The notes beneath the pieces were generated by a model, which searched no databases, was not told where the DNA came from, and worked only from the letters and a program-made list of their open reading frames with translations. Position numbers and translations under genes: made by a program. Shown here in pieces: positions 8,781 to 17,841 of a stretch of 37,697 bases of DNA. Every line of letters begins with the position of its first letter. Position 1 is the first letter of the stretch. The stretch is taken from the NCBI GenBank assembly GCA_027317845.1, contig DAHVQK010000104.1, positions 1-37,697 of the forward strand, in the 5' to 3' direction. The stretch comes from Gammaproteobacteria bacterium. GTDB lineage: Bacteria; Pseudomonadota; Gammaproteobacteria; Steroidobacterales; Steroidobacteraceae.

Positions 8781-10241
8781 TCAGTGCGGGGCGGGCAGGG
8801 CTGCCCGCGCCGTGGCGGGCGCAAGGGTGAGCGGACTCTCCATGGCCCGTTCGAGCCGCCCAAGCGCCCGCTGCGCGCGCACCCGCGCGGCGAGCCGATT
8901 CTCGACGCCGGCATCGCAGGCCAGGCGTGCGTTCGCCAGATCGAGTGGCTGCAACTCGCCAGCACGCACCTGGGCGTCGACGGAACTCACCTGGCGTTGG
9001 AGATTGCGGAGCAGGGAGTCGGCCGTCACGAGCTGTGTGCGGGCGGAGTCGTAGGCGGCGAGCGAACTGTCGATCCGTGTAAGGGCGGCCGTCTGCACCG
9101 TCAGGAAATGGGCGGCGGCGAGCGCGCGCCGCGCGCGGGCCTCGGCGATCGGGCCCTGATTGTCGTTGAGTACGGGCAGGGGCAGGGACAGTCCGAGCGC
9201 CCATTGCCGGTCGTCGGCGAGCTGTGCATTCCAGGCAAAGCCCGGTCCGAGACGAATATCCGGCCACTGGCGCGCGATCTGAAGCTGCAGGGCCGACTGG
9301 CTGGCCGCGTAACGCTCGAGGGCGGCCCGGACATCGGCGCGCTCGAGCAATGCCCTCTGCCTCGCCTCCGGCCGGGTGAGCGCCACGGGCAAGTTCACCA
9401 GATCGAATGAGAATCGCGCGCCATCGAGGGCGCCGAGCGGCACTCCGAGGGCCCCGGCCAGGGCAATGCGCGCCTGGCGGGCACGAGCGGCCGCGGCTTG
9501 GCGGGCGAGGGTGGCGCGATCCAACGCAACTCGAGCTTCTGCCACCTCGTAGCTCGAGACATTTCCGGCGCTCAACTGGCCGCTGAGCAGGTGAACGACT
9601 CTGCGCCGTGTCGATACTTCCCGTGTGAGCAGCGACTCGGACCGACGCGCCGCGTAGAGCGTAAGAAGCGCGTCTCGAAGGCGGCTGCGCACCCGCCACA
9701 CCGTGCCGATGAGATCCCAGCGGGCCGCCGCGGCGAGATGTCGGGCTCGCGCGAGGCGGTCGCCACGTCTGCCGGCCGTTTCGATGGGCCAATCGAGCGA
9801 GAGGGGTACGATCCAAGGGTGTATCGCCCCTGGAACAGCGCTGTCGTAGGCAGGTGTGATGGAGACCGATGGATTGGGTCGTTCGCCCGCGGTGATCCGG
9901 GCGGCCTGCGCGGCGAGCAGCTTCTCACGCGCTTCCGCCAGGGCCGGCTGGTAATAGAACGCAGTCAGCGTCAGCGCCTTCAGGCTCCATGGCGCACGCC
10001 GTGTCGGGGCCTCGGCGTGATTTGCTACCAGAAAGGCGCGCAGCCCGGGTGCCTCGAGCGAGCGCGATTCGAAGCCGGCGATGCTGGCCCGGGCGGACAG
10101 GGGTTTCGGCTGAAAATGGGCGCAGCCGGCGAGGCCACCGGCGCAAACGAGCAGCAGGAGGCCCCGGGCGGCCTGTGCCGTTTGCAGAGCAGGTCCGATG
10201 GCCAGTTTCGACCGGACGGCCGTCTTCGCTCGGATCACCAT
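8781..10241 (-). CDS. TolC-family outer membrane efflux lipoprotein (CzcC-like)
   Basis: A 486-residue outer-membrane channel component of a tripartite RND pump. The ATG at 10241 gives an N-terminus with a hydrophobic segment and a lipobox LAGC (Cys40), so the protein is probably lipid-anchored. The long helical, Ala/Arg/Leu-rich body contains two outer-membrane-efflux repeats (about 95-280 and 290-470), with the usual beta-strand segment near WALGLSLPLPVLNDNQGPIAEARAR. It is transcribed divergently from the adaptor and RND pump genes, 64 bases away, so the three probably share a control region. The substrate is unknown; CzcC/CusC-like relatives serve heavy metals, but no metal-binding motif or metal regulator is seen here. 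Confidence 0.88.
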   Translation of the reverse strand: MVIRAKTAVRSKLAIGPALQTAQAARGLLLLVCAGGLAGCAHFQPKPLSARASIAGFESRSLEAPGLRAFLVANHAEAPTRRAPWSLKALTLTAFYYQPALAEAREKLLAAQAARITAGERPNPSVSITPAYDSAVPGAIHPWIVPLSLDWPIETAGRRGDRLARARHLAAAARWDLIGTVWRVRSRLRDALLTLYAARRSESLLTREVSTRRRVVHLLSGQLSAGNVSSYEVAEARVALDRATLARQAAAARARQARIALAGALGVPLGALDGARFSFDLVNLPVALTRPEARQRALLERADVRAALERYAASQSALQLQIARQWPDIRLGPGFAWNAQLADDRQWALGLSLPLPVLNDNQGPIAEARARRALAAAHFLTVQTAALTRIDSSLAAYDSARTQLVTADSLLRNLQRQVSSVDAQVRAGELQPLDLANARLACDAGVENRLAARVRAQRALGRLERAMESPLTLAPATARAALPAPH

Positions 10242-10305
10242 GGAGTCACTATACTCGGCGAAGCTCTGGGGGTGGTCGCCGCGAATCCGGCACAGGAGTC
10301 CGACG
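10242..10305. promoter_or_regulatory. Divergent promoter region of the RND efflux system
   Basis: The 64 bases separate the outer-membrane factor gene (minus) and the adaptor gene (plus). TATACT at 10250-10255 is a possible plus-strand -10 box, though no good -35 was found. It sits inside a small dyad gagt...actc (10244-10257). An AGGAG ribosome binding site precedes the adaptor ATG. No regulator gene is adjacent, so control is unknown. Confidence 0.35.
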
Positions 10306-11244
10306 ATGACGGCGCTGAAGTACCTGCTGCCGCCGGCCTGCGCGGTGTTTCTGCTGTTTTCGCCGCGAGCGGCGGAGGCCGGCCCCGAGCGCCCCTTGCC
10401 GGCGCTCAGCCCCGAACAGCAGCGCGCCGTGGGAGTCATCGTTGCCGGGGCTCCGCGGGCAAGCGCGCCGCAACGCCTCGACGCCTACGGGCGAGTGCTC
10501 GATCCGTCGCCCCTGGTGGCCGATGCCGGCCGGCTCGATGCCGCTCGCGCCCTCGCCAGGGCCGCTGTGGCGGAGACTACCCGACTGAAGGGGCTGTATC
10601 GCGGCGCCAATGCCTCGTTGAAGGCGGTGCAGCGGGCCGAGGCGGCGCAGACCGAAGCGCAAGTCCGCGTACAACAGGCGCGGACCCGATTGCTTCTGCG
10701 TTGGGGGCCGCTGGCCCGGCTCGCAACCGCCCAGCGCGCAAGGCTGATCGAACACCTCGCCGATGCCACGCAGCTGCTGTTGCGGGCCGACCTTCCCGGC
10801 CGACACAGCCTGGGCACGATGCCCAGGCGCGCGTTGGTGGATGTTGATGGCCTCAAGGTGCCCGCGCGTGTGCTCGGCCTGCTTCCGCGCGTGGGAACAC
10901 AGGTGCAGGGCATTGGCCTGCTGTTGCAGATCCCGCGTCCGCCGAGTGGCCTCGGGCCTGGCGCGCAACTGCCCGTTACGCTCCAAGGCGGCGAGCGCGC
11001 TGGACGGGTGGTGCCCGATGGAGCCCTGCTTTACGGGGAGCAGGGCGCCTACGTTTACCGAGAGCTGCCGGAGAAGGCGAAAGACGGGGACGAGCGGTTC
11101 GCGCCCTTGCGCGTGGCCCTCCTGCAGCCGGTTGGCAGCGCGTGGCTGGTGAGCGGGCTCCATGCCGGCGATCGCATCGTGGTCCGGGGTGCCGGCGTGC
11201 TGTGGTCGCTGCAGGGACTGGGCGCCCTCGCCGGCGATGACTGA
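10306..11244 (+). CDS. RND efflux periplasmic adaptor subunit (short)
   Basis: A 312-residue membrane-fusion protein linking the RND pump to its outer-membrane channel. The ATG at 10306 has an AGGAG ribosome binding site and opens a signal peptide (MTALKYLLPPACAVFLLF, cleavage near AEA). The middle holds a short helical hairpin (about residues 75-165) flanked by weak lipoyl/barrel segments. The C-terminus (VSGLHAGDRIVVRGAGVLW) is the typical membrane-proximal end of CzcB/CusB-like adaptors. At 312 residues it is shorter than most adaptors of this class (about 380-500). Its TGA overlaps the ATG of the pump gene by one base, implying translational coupling. The family call rests on the C-terminal motif and context. 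Confidence 0.8.
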   Translation: MTALKYLLPPACAVFLLFSPRAAEAGPERPLPALSPEQQRAVGVIVAGAPRASAPQRLDAYGRVLDPSPLVADAGRLDAARALARAAVAETTRLKGLYRGANASLKAVQRAEAAQTEAQVRVQQARTRLLLRWGPLARLATAQRARLIEHLADATQLLLRADLPGRHSLGTMPRRALVDVDGLKVPARVLGLLPRVGTQVQGIGLLLQIPRPPSGLGPGAQLPVTLQGGERAGRVVPDGALLYGEQGAYVYRELPEKAKDGDERFAPLRVALLQPVGSAWLVSGLHAGDRIVVRGAGVLWSLQGLGALAGDD

Positions 11245-14200
11245 TGCTCAGCGCCATCGTCCGCGCCTCGCTGGCGCATCCGCGCATCGTCACCGCTCTG
11301 TCGATCCTGGTCACGGCGCTGAGCATCGGTGCATTGCTGCACGCGCGCTTCGACGTGTTCCCGAATTTCGCGCCGCCGCACGTGACCGTCCAGACCGAGG
11401 CGCCCGGGCTCGACGCGCAGCAGGTCGAGGCGTTGGTGACCCGGCCGCTGGAGGGCCTGTTGGCGGGTACCGAGGACGTCGAGACGGTGCGCTCGAAGTC
11501 GATCCAAGGTCTCTCCGCGATCTACGTGGTATTCAACCGCCATGGCAATCCGTATCGGCAGCGCCAAGTGGTCACCGAGCGCCTGGCGGGGGCCGGTGGC
11601 ATCCTGCCCGCAGGAGTCGGGCCGCCGCTGCTCTCGCCCCTGTCGTCCTCGATGCAGTATCTCGAGCACTTCGGGTTCACCAGCGATCGGCTGACGCCGG
11701 TGCAGCTGCGCGGCCTGGCGCGTTGGGTGATCGAGCCGCAGATCCTCTCGGTGCCCGGCGTGGCGCAGGTGATGCTCTACGGTGGGGCCGGGCGCGAGCG
11801 CCAGGTGATCGTAGATCCGCAGAAACTGGCCGCCGACGGCATGACCCTGGACGATGTGTTCCGTGCCGCGAGGCGCGCCACCGAGCTCATCGGCGGCGGC
11901 TACATCCAGACACCCTCGCAGCGCATCGTGTTGCGCGCCCAGGCGCCCGGATCGAGCCCGCAGGCGCTGGCGCAGGCGGTGCTCGCGACGCGCCACGGTC
12001 TGCCCATCCGGCTCGGAGACATCGCCACCGTGCGCGATGGCGCGGCGCCGCGCTTCGGTGACGGGGTCATCGGCGGTCAGCCCGGCATCCTCTTCGAGAC
12101 CTCGACGCAGTACGGCGCCAACACGCTGACGGTCACGCGCGCGCTGGAGCATCGGCTGAACGAGCTTGCCCCGGCGCTCGAGAAGGAGGGGGTGATCTAT
12201 CACCCGGCGCTGCTGCGGCCGGCGAGCTTCATCGAGAGCGCGCTGACCAAACTGCGCGCGTCGCTGCTCATTGGCGCGGCCCTGGTGGTGATCCTGCTGT
12301 TCGCGACGCTGCGCGACTGGCGCGGTGCGCTCATCTCATTTTCCTCCATCCCGCTGTCGCTGCTGGCGACCGTGTGGATCCTCGAGCTGTTCGGGCTGTC
12401 GCTGAATACGATGACCATCGGAGGCCTGGTGGTGGCGCTCGGGGTGGTCGTCGACGACGCGGTGATCGATGTCGAAAACATCACCCGCAGGCGTCGCAAC
12501 GCCGGCGCCGCCGGCGCAGAGCTCGATGCCCGGCCACTTTTCGTCGGCGCATCGCTGGAAGTGCGGCAGCCGGTGTTCTATGCCACCGCCGCGGTGGCCG
12601 TGGCGTTCCTGCCGATCCTCATGCTCAGCGGTATCCAGGGCTCGTTCTTTCGGCCGCTGTCGCTCGCATTCCTGCTCGCCGTCGGCATCTCGCTACTGGT
12701 GGCGATGAGCGCGACGCCGGCGTTGTGCGCGCTGCTGATGCGCAAGCACAACCCGCCGCCCGAGGCGCGTTTGCTCCTCACCTGCAAGCGCTTCCAGCGG
12801 CGCACGATCGAGCGGCTCCACCGGCACCCGCGCGCGGTGCTGGCGCTACTCCTGGGCACCGGAATCGCCGGGGCAGCGCTGCTGCCGCTGTTCGGCCAGC
12901 GGCTGCTGCCGAATTTCCGCGAGAATTACCTCATCGCCCACGCAAGCCTGCGCCCGGGCATCTCGCTGCGCGAGACCACCCGGGTGGGCGTGCGTATCTC
13001 CAGACGGCTGCTCGCGATCCCCGGTGTCAAGAGTGTCGCCGAGCAGATCGGTCGCGCCGTGAACGGCCAGGATCGGGACGCGCCGAACAAGAGCGAGTTC
13101 GACATCCAGATCGATCCGGCCAAGGGCGAGAGGCCCGGCCAGATCGAGGCGGCCATCCGCAAGGTGTTCGATGACTTTCCGAACCAGCTCACGGAGGTCT
13201 ACTCGGTGCTCGCCGAGCGCATCGGGGAGACCCTGTCCGGCGAGACCGAGCCGTTTGTCGTCAGTGTGTTCGGCAACAACCTGGATGCCGATGATGCGGT
13301 GGCGAGCCGCGTCGCGGCGGTGCTGAACGAGCTGCCACACGCCGGCGAAGTCCGCCTGCAGGTTCCACCGCGCCAACCCGAGCTGCACGTGCAGCTTCGG
13401 CCTGGGCGACTGGCGCTCTATGGGCTCAAACCCAGCGATGTGCTGCGGGCGGTCAATGCGGCTTACCAGGGGGCGATCGTCGGTCAGCTCGCACAGGCCG
13501 ATCGTACCATTCCGGTGGTGGTGCGCATCGGCAGCGCGGGCGCCTCGCCCCAGGCGATCGGCGCGCTGCCGCTGCGCGGCTCCGATGGCGTGGTGGTGCC
13601 GCTTTCGGCCGTCGCGAAGCTCGAAATGGAGTCCGGTCGGAGCGAGATCGATCACGAGGATGGGCTTCGCCGCCAGGTGGTGACCGCGAACCCGAGGACC
13701 TCGGATCAGACAGGCTTCGCTGCGGCCGCACGCCGGGCGATCGCCGCGCGGGTGAGGCTGCCCACCGGGGTGTACCTGCGCTACGGTGGTGTGGCCGAAG
13801 CGCAGGTCGCGGCGGCGCACCAGCTCTACCTGCACGCCGCGGCGGCGCTGGTGCTGATCGTCCTGCTGATGGCGCTCGCTTTCGGCCAGGCGCGCCACGT
13901 GGCGCTGGTGTTGCTCGTACTGCCGAGCACCCTGATCGGCGGGGTGGCCGCTGCCGCGCTCACCGGAGCGACGTTGACGCTCGGCGCCATGGTCGGCTTC
14001 GTCGCTCTGTTCGGCATGGCCGCGCGCAACACGATCCTGCTGGTGTCGCACTACGATCACCTCGTGCACGCCGAAGGCGCGGCCTGGGGACTGGAAACCG
14101 CGCTGCGTGGTTCCGAGGAACGGCTGACGCCGGTGCTGCTGACGGCGCTGCTCACCGCGCTGGCGCTCCTGCCGGTGGCGGTCCAACTGCGCCAGCCGGG

Positions 14201-14327
14201 CCATGAGATCGAGGGGCCGATGGCGGTGGTGATTCTCGGCGGCCTGGTGTCATCGACGGTCGTCAGCCTGCTGCTGGTGCCGCCGCTGGCGGCGCGTTGG
14301 CTGAAGCCCGATGCCCGGCGCTCGTGA
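11244..14327 (+). CDS. RND efflux transporter permease (HME/CzcA-like)
   Basis: A 1027-residue inner-membrane proton-driven pump, the normal length of the family. An N-terminal membrane helix (about 10-32) is followed by a large periplasmic loop beginning FDVFPNFAPPHVTVQTEAPGL, which resembles heavy-metal RND pumps more than AcrB. The central helices start near residue 332, and helix 4 carries GVVVDDAVIDVEN with D404-D405 as the probable proton-relay pair. The second periplasmic loop (about 555-860) and a C-terminal helix bundle complete the duplicated fold. The start overlaps the adaptor stop (TGATG). With the divergent outer-membrane gene it makes a complete tripartite pump. Whether it exports metals or organic compounds cannot be said. 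Confidence 0.92.
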   Translation: MLSAIVRASLAHPRIVTALSILVTALSIGALLHARFDVFPNFAPPHVTVQTEAPGLDAQQVEALVTRPLEGLLAGTEDVETVRSKSIQGLSAIYVVFNRHGNPYRQRQVVTERLAGAGGILPAGVGPPLLSPLSSSMQYLEHFGFTSDRLTPVQLRGLARWVIEPQILSVPGVAQVMLYGGAGRERQVIVDPQKLAADGMTLDDVFRAARRATELIGGGYIQTPSQRIVLRAQAPGSSPQALAQAVLATRHGLPIRLGDIATVRDGAAPRFGDGVIGGQPGILFETSTQYGANTLTVTRALEHRLNELAPALEKEGVIYHPALLRPASFIESALTKLRASLLIGAALVVILLFATLRDWRGALISFSSIPLSLLATVWILELFGLSLNTMTIGGLVVALGVVVDDAVIDVENITRRRRNAGAAGAELDARPLFVGASLEVRQPVFYATAAVAVAFLPILMLSGIQGSFFRPLSLAFLLAVGISLLVAMSATPALCALLMRKHNPPPEARLLLTCKRFQRRTIERLHRHPRAVLALLLGTGIAGAALLPLFGQRLLPNFRENYLIAHASLRPGISLRETTRVGVRISRRLLAIPGVKSVAEQIGRAVNGQDRDAPNKSEFDIQIDPAKGERPGQIEAAIRKVFDDFPNQLTEVYSVLAERIGETLSGETEPFVVSVFGNNLDADDAVASRVAAVLNELPHAGEVRLQVPPRQPELHVQLRPGRLALYGLKPSDVLRAVNAAYQGAIVGQLAQADRTIPVVVRIGSAGASPQAIGALPLRGSDGVVVPLSAVAKLEMESGRSEIDHEDGLRRQVVTANPRTSDQTGFAAAARRAIAARVRLPTGVYLRYGGVAEAQVAAAHQLYLHAAAALVLIVLLMALAFGQARHVALVLLVLPSTLIGGVAAAALTGATLTLGAMVGFVALFGMAARNTILLVSHYDHLVHAEGAAWGLETALRGSEERLTPVLLTALLTALALLPVAVQLRQPGHEIEGPMAVVILGGLVSSTVVSLLLVPPLAARWLKPDARRS

Positions 14328-14360
14328 CGGGTGCGAAGCGTGCCCCCCCGCGAGCGCCGG
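14316..14360 (+). terminator. Candidate terminator hairpin after the RND pump gene
   Basis: A perfect 10-bp inverted repeat (ccggcgctcg at 14316-14325, cgagcgccgg at 14351-14360) encloses 25 bases and overlaps the pump stop codon. It is followed by ttct. It lies in the short convergent gap between the pump and the quinone oxidoreductase. The large loop and lack of a long T-run make it only a candidate. Confidence 0.3.
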
Positions 14361-14430
14361 TTCTGCGGTGGCAACAGTCCCCCGAGGACGCCCGGGGCTC
14401 CGGGGCGAAAGCCATTCGCGCGCCGCGGGC

Positions 14431-15450
14431 TCAGGAGATGAGCAGAATCGATTTGCCGAGCTGACGCCGCTCCTCGAGCGCCTCATGGGCGATTTGCACC
14501 TGTTCGAGCGTGTAGCGCCCGCCGATCTCGAGATGCAGTGTCCCGTCGGCCAGGGCGGCGAAAATATCGTCGGCACGGCGCTGGACCGTTGCGCCGTCGG
14601 CGAGGTAGTCCGCGAGGCGGGGACGGGTAAGGAAGAGCGAGCCGGCCTCGCCCAGCTCGTAGGGATCGAGGTCGGTGAGAGATCCCGACACCGATCCGTA
14701 GTTGACCACGAGCCCACGCGTGCGTGTCGCGCGAAAGCTGTCACGCAGAGTCGTACGGCCGAGAGCGTCGAATATCACGTCGACACCAAGGCCAGCGGTC
14801 GCCTCGCGTATCCGGTCCGCGAAGCGGCCATTTTCATAGGGCATCACGTGGTCCGCGCCGCACTTGCGGGCGATCGCCGCCTTTGTGTCGTTGCTTGCGG
14901 TCGCGTAGACTACGGCCCCGCGACGCTTGGCCAGCTGCACCAGCAATTGTCCGATGCCGCCGGAGGCCGCGTGCACCAGACACGTATTTCCAGGGCGCAG
15001 TCGTGCGATGTCTTGCACGAGATAATGCGCGGTTGAGCCCTGGAAGATCGCCGCCGCGGCGAGCTCGTAGGAGATCGTCCGCGGGACGTGTGCGATCCGC
15101 TCGACCGGCACGACCGCAAATTCGGCGTAGGAGCCCCAGGAGATGCACCAGGCGACTCTGTCGCCAGGCTTGACCGAGGTCACCTCGGATCCAACACTGA
15201 CGACCGGGCCGGCGCCCTCCATCCCCAGCGTGCACGGCGCGCGCACAGGGTAAGTGCGCGAATTCCGATATTTTCCCTGGCGCGTGTGAATGTCCATGAA
15301 ATTGACCCCGGCGCATGCGACGCGCACGAGCGCCTCGCGGGGCCCGGGTGAGGGGAGATCGATATCGGCCCGCCGAAGAACCTCCGGTCCGCCGTACCGC
15401 TCGATACGTATCGCGCGCATGTGGGCAGCGGGGATGCGCATCTGCTTCAT
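14431..15450 (-). CDS. Quinone oxidoreductase-like zinc-independent MDR family protein
   Basis: A 339-residue NADPH-dependent medium-chain reductase of the zeta-crystallin/QOR type, probably reducing quinones or other enones in the cytoplasm. The ATG at 15450 overlaps the aconitase stop codon in an ATGA arrangement, so it is translationally coupled; ATGs at 15441 and 15420 are possible alternative starts. Residues about 12-130 form the GroES-like domain (CAGVNFMDIHTRQGKY, LGMEGAGPVVSVG). The Rossmann domain has AASGGIGQLLVQLAK from residue 161. The cysteine cluster of structural-zinc alcohol dehydrogenases is absent, as expected for QOR. Pairing with aconitase and a LysR regulator suggests shared control, but no metabolic link is obvious. 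Confidence 0.88.
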   Translation of the reverse strand: MKQMRIPAAHMRAIRIERYGGPEVLRRADIDLPSPGPREALVRVACAGVNFMDIHTRQGKYRNSRTYPVRAPCTLGMEGAGPVVSVGSEVTSVKPGDRVAWCISWGSYAEFAVVPVERIAHVPRTISYELAAAAIFQGSTAHYLVQDIARLRPGNTCLVHAASGGIGQLLVQLAKRRGAVVYATASNDTKAAIARKCGADHVMPYENGRFADRIREATAGLGVDVIFDALGRTTLRDSFRATRTRGLVVNYGSVSGSLTDLDPYELGEAGSLFLTRPRLADYLADGATVQRRADDIFAALADGTLHLEIGGRYTLEQVQIAHEALEERRQLGKSILLIS

Positions 15451-17771
15451 GACTCTTGCGCGGGCCGAAGCGGGTCGCACGGATCCGGGGCGGGTGCCGC
15501 GACCGGCAGGGTGTTGAGTGCGGAGCCCGCGCGAAACCACGCGAGCTGCCGCTCGCTGTAGGAATGCGTCAAGTCGAGGATCTCCCCGGTGCCGTCCGCG
15601 TGGGCCAGGCGGCACCTCACGGGCGCGCCGGCCGCGAGGGAATTCAGGCCGATGAGGCTCAGCCGGTCATCCGCGCGGACCTTCTCGTAGTCCTCGGCGC
15701 CGGCGAAGGTCAGGGCGAGGAGCCCTTGCTTCTTCAGGTTCGATTCGTGAATGCGCGCGAAGCTGCGCGCAATCACCGCCGCACCGCCGAGCAGACGGGG
15801 TGACAGGGCGGCATGCTCGCGGCTGCTGCCCTCGCCGTAATTGGCGTCCCCGACGATCACCCAGCGAAGTCCGCGGGCGCGGTAGTCCCGGGCGACGGCG
15901 GCGATCGGCTGGCCGGGCGCTCCTGTGATGACGTTGCGGGCTCTGCCCACCTCGCCGGTCGCCGCGTTGGTCGCGCCCAGGAGCAGATTCTCGCTGAACC
16001 GCTCGAGATGCCCGCGGTAGCGCAGCCAAGGGCCAGTGGGAGAGATATGGTCCGTGGTCGTCTTGCCGCGGGTCTTGATGAGGACCGGCATGTCGAGGAA
16101 ATCCCCTCCATCCCAGGCCGCCCACGGTTTGATGAGCTGGATGCGCTCGCTCCGGGGGTCGACCGCGAGGTCGACGAGCCGGCCGTCCGGGGGCGGCGGG
16201 GTGTAGTGCTCGCGCCTGCTCTCGAAGCCTTGCGCGGGCACTTCCGGTGCGGCCTTCGGCGGCTGCAGCACGAATGCCTCGCCGTCCGCGCCGGTGAGGC
16301 GGTCCCGGGCGGGGTTGAAATCGAGCCTGCCCGCGAGCGCAAGCGCCGTCACGACTTCCGGGCTGGCGATGAAATTCATCGTGGAGCGCCGGCCGTCGTT
16401 GCGGCCGGCGAAGTTGCGGTTGTAGGAGGTGACGATGACATTGGGTGTTTCCGCGGCGACGTCCGTTCTGCGCCACTGGCCGACGCAGGGGCCGCAGGCA
16501 TTGGCGAGCACCCTGGCGCCGATCTCCTGCAGGGAGCGCAACTGGCCGTCGCGCTCGATCGTCGCGCGGACCTGCTCGGAGCCCGGCGTGACCAGGTAGG
16601 GGATCGCGGCCTTCGCCCCGTGGGCGCGCGCCTGCTCGGCGATGTCGGCCGCGCGGCTCATGTCCTCGTACGAGGAGTTCGTGCAGCTGCCGATCAGGGC
16701 CGCTGCGATGTCCGACGGGAATCCGGACTCGGGATCGGCCACTTCGGCGGCGAGTTGCGAGAGCGGCCGCACGCGATCCGGCGAGTAGGGACCTGCGATA
16801 TGCGGCTCGAGGCCCGAGAGGTTGACCCGCAGCACCTGGTCGTAGTGCGCCTCGGGCGCATCCTCGGTCTCGGGGTCCGGCTCGAGGAGATGCCTGTAGC
16901 GCCCGATCAGAGGCGCGAGACCGGCGCGATGCGTGGCGCTCAGGTAGGCCGCCATGTGCTCATCGGCCGGGAACATCGAGGTCGTCGCGCCGATCTCGGC
17001 GCCCATGTTTGCAATGGTGGCCTTGCCGGTCGCGCTCAGCGTGCGCGAGCCAGGCCCGATGTATTCGACGATCGCATTCGTGGCGCCGGATGCCGTCAAC
17101 ATGCCGGCGACGGTGAGGATGAGGTCCTTCGGCGCGGTCCAGCCGTTGAGCCGGCCCGTGAGGTAGACGGCAATGCGCCTGGGGTAGAGGAGCTCCCAAG
17201 GCAGGCCGGCGACGGCCTCCACCGCATCCGCCCCTCCCACCCCGACCGCGCAAGCGCCGAGGCCGCCGGCGTTCGGGGTGTGGGAGTCGGTGCCGATGAT
17301 CAGCTTGCCGGGGAAGGCGTAGTTCTCCAGCACCACCTGATGCATGATCCCGGCGCCGGGTCCCCAGAAGCCCGCGTGATACCGGGCCGCGGCGCGCCGC
17401 AGGAATTCGTAGACCTCCGCATTTTCGCCGAGCGACGCCTCGAGGTCCTCGCGCGCTGCGGTGCGGGTCTGGACCAGGTGGTCGCAGTGAATGCTCGTCG
17501 GGACGGCTACCCGCTCGCGCCCGCTCTGCATGAACTGCAGGATGCCCGTCTGCCCGAGCAGGTCCTGGAAGATGACCCGATCGGGACGCAGCAACAGGTG
17601 ACTGCGGCCGGGGGCGAGGTCCTGCCGCTCCGGATCCTCGAGGTGCCCGAGCAGCACCTTCTCGGCGAGCGTGAGCGGCCGCCGCAGTCGGCGCCGCACG
17701 ATCTCGAGTCTGTGCTCCATCGCGCCATAGATTCCCACAGCCATCCCGGGGGTCGATTCGATGCTGATCAT
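15447..17771 (-). CDS. Aconitate hydratase, mitochondrial type
   Basis: A 774-residue [4Fe-4S] aconitase that interconverts citrate and isocitrate in the TCA cycle. The ATG at 17771 (MISIESTPGM) has a GAGGCGG stretch upstream; an earlier in-frame ATG at 17828 would sit at the edge of the promoter dyads. Cluster ligands are C363 (IGSCTNSS), C426 and C429 (ACGPCVGQW). Their spacing of 63 and 3 equals that of the pig mitochondrial enzyme (358, 421, 424). Substrate-loop segments TDSHTPN and NYGEGSSREH are present. The length and motifs fit the ACO2-like branch rather than AcnA (about 890) or AcnB (about 860). The TGA overlaps the quinone oxidoreductase ATG. A divergent LysR gene and a large palindrome suggest specific regulation. 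Confidence 0.93.
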   Translation of the reverse strand: MISIESTPGMAVGIYGAMEHRLEIVRRRLRRPLTLAEKVLLGHLEDPERQDLAPGRSHLLLRPDRVIFQDLLGQTGILQFMQSGRERVAVPTSIHCDHLVQTRTAAREDLEASLGENAEVYEFLRRAAARYHAGFWGPGAGIMHQVVLENYAFPGKLIIGTDSHTPNAGGLGACAVGVGGADAVEAVAGLPWELLYPRRIAVYLTGRLNGWTAPKDLILTVAGMLTASGATNAIVEYIGPGSRTLSATGKATIANMGAEIGATTSMFPADEHMAAYLSATHRAGLAPLIGRYRHLLEPDPETEDAPEAHYDQVLRVNLSGLEPHIAGPYSPDRVRPLSQLAAEVADPESGFPSDIAAALIGSCTNSSYEDMSRAADIAEQARAHGAKAAIPYLVTPGSEQVRATIERDGQLRSLQEIGARVLANACGPCVGQWRRTDVAAETPNVIVTSYNRNFAGRNDGRRSTMNFIASPEVVTALALAGRLDFNPARDRLTGADGEAFVLQPPKAAPEVPAQGFESRREHYTPPPPDGRLVDLAVDPRSERIQLIKPWAAWDGGDFLDMPVLIKTRGKTTTDHISPTGPWLRYRGHLERFSENLLLGATNAATGEVGRARNVITGAPGQPIAAVARDYRARGLRWVIVGDANYGEGSSREHAALSPRLLGGAAVIARSFARIHESNLKKQGLLALTFAGAEDYEKVRADDRLSLIGLNSLAAGAPVRCRLAHADGTGEILDLTHSYSERQLAWFRAGSALNTLPVAAPAPDPCDPLRPAQES

Positions 17772-17829
17772 GATGCCCGCCTCGGTTGAGTCGGGTGGCA
17801 GTTTGCTCCCCGGCGTATTGCCGCGCATA

Positions 17830-17841
17830 ATGCATTTATAC
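17830..17841 (-). promoter_or_regulatory. Candidate -10 region for the aconitase operon
   Basis: On the minus strand the sequence reads TATAAATGCATT, giving a TATAAA -10-like box at 17840-17835 about 64 bases before the aconitase ATG. It lies next to the large palindrome, so a regulator bound there would touch RNA polymerase. It also carries an extra copy of ATGCAT (17830-17835). A good -35 hexamer is not evident, as is common for activator-dependent promoters. Confidence 0.35.

Noticed and set aside
15813-17789. 658-codon plus-strand open frame
   Set aside because: It is antisense to the aconitase gene, Arg/Val/Gly-rich and without family motifs; long antisense frames are expected at this GC content.
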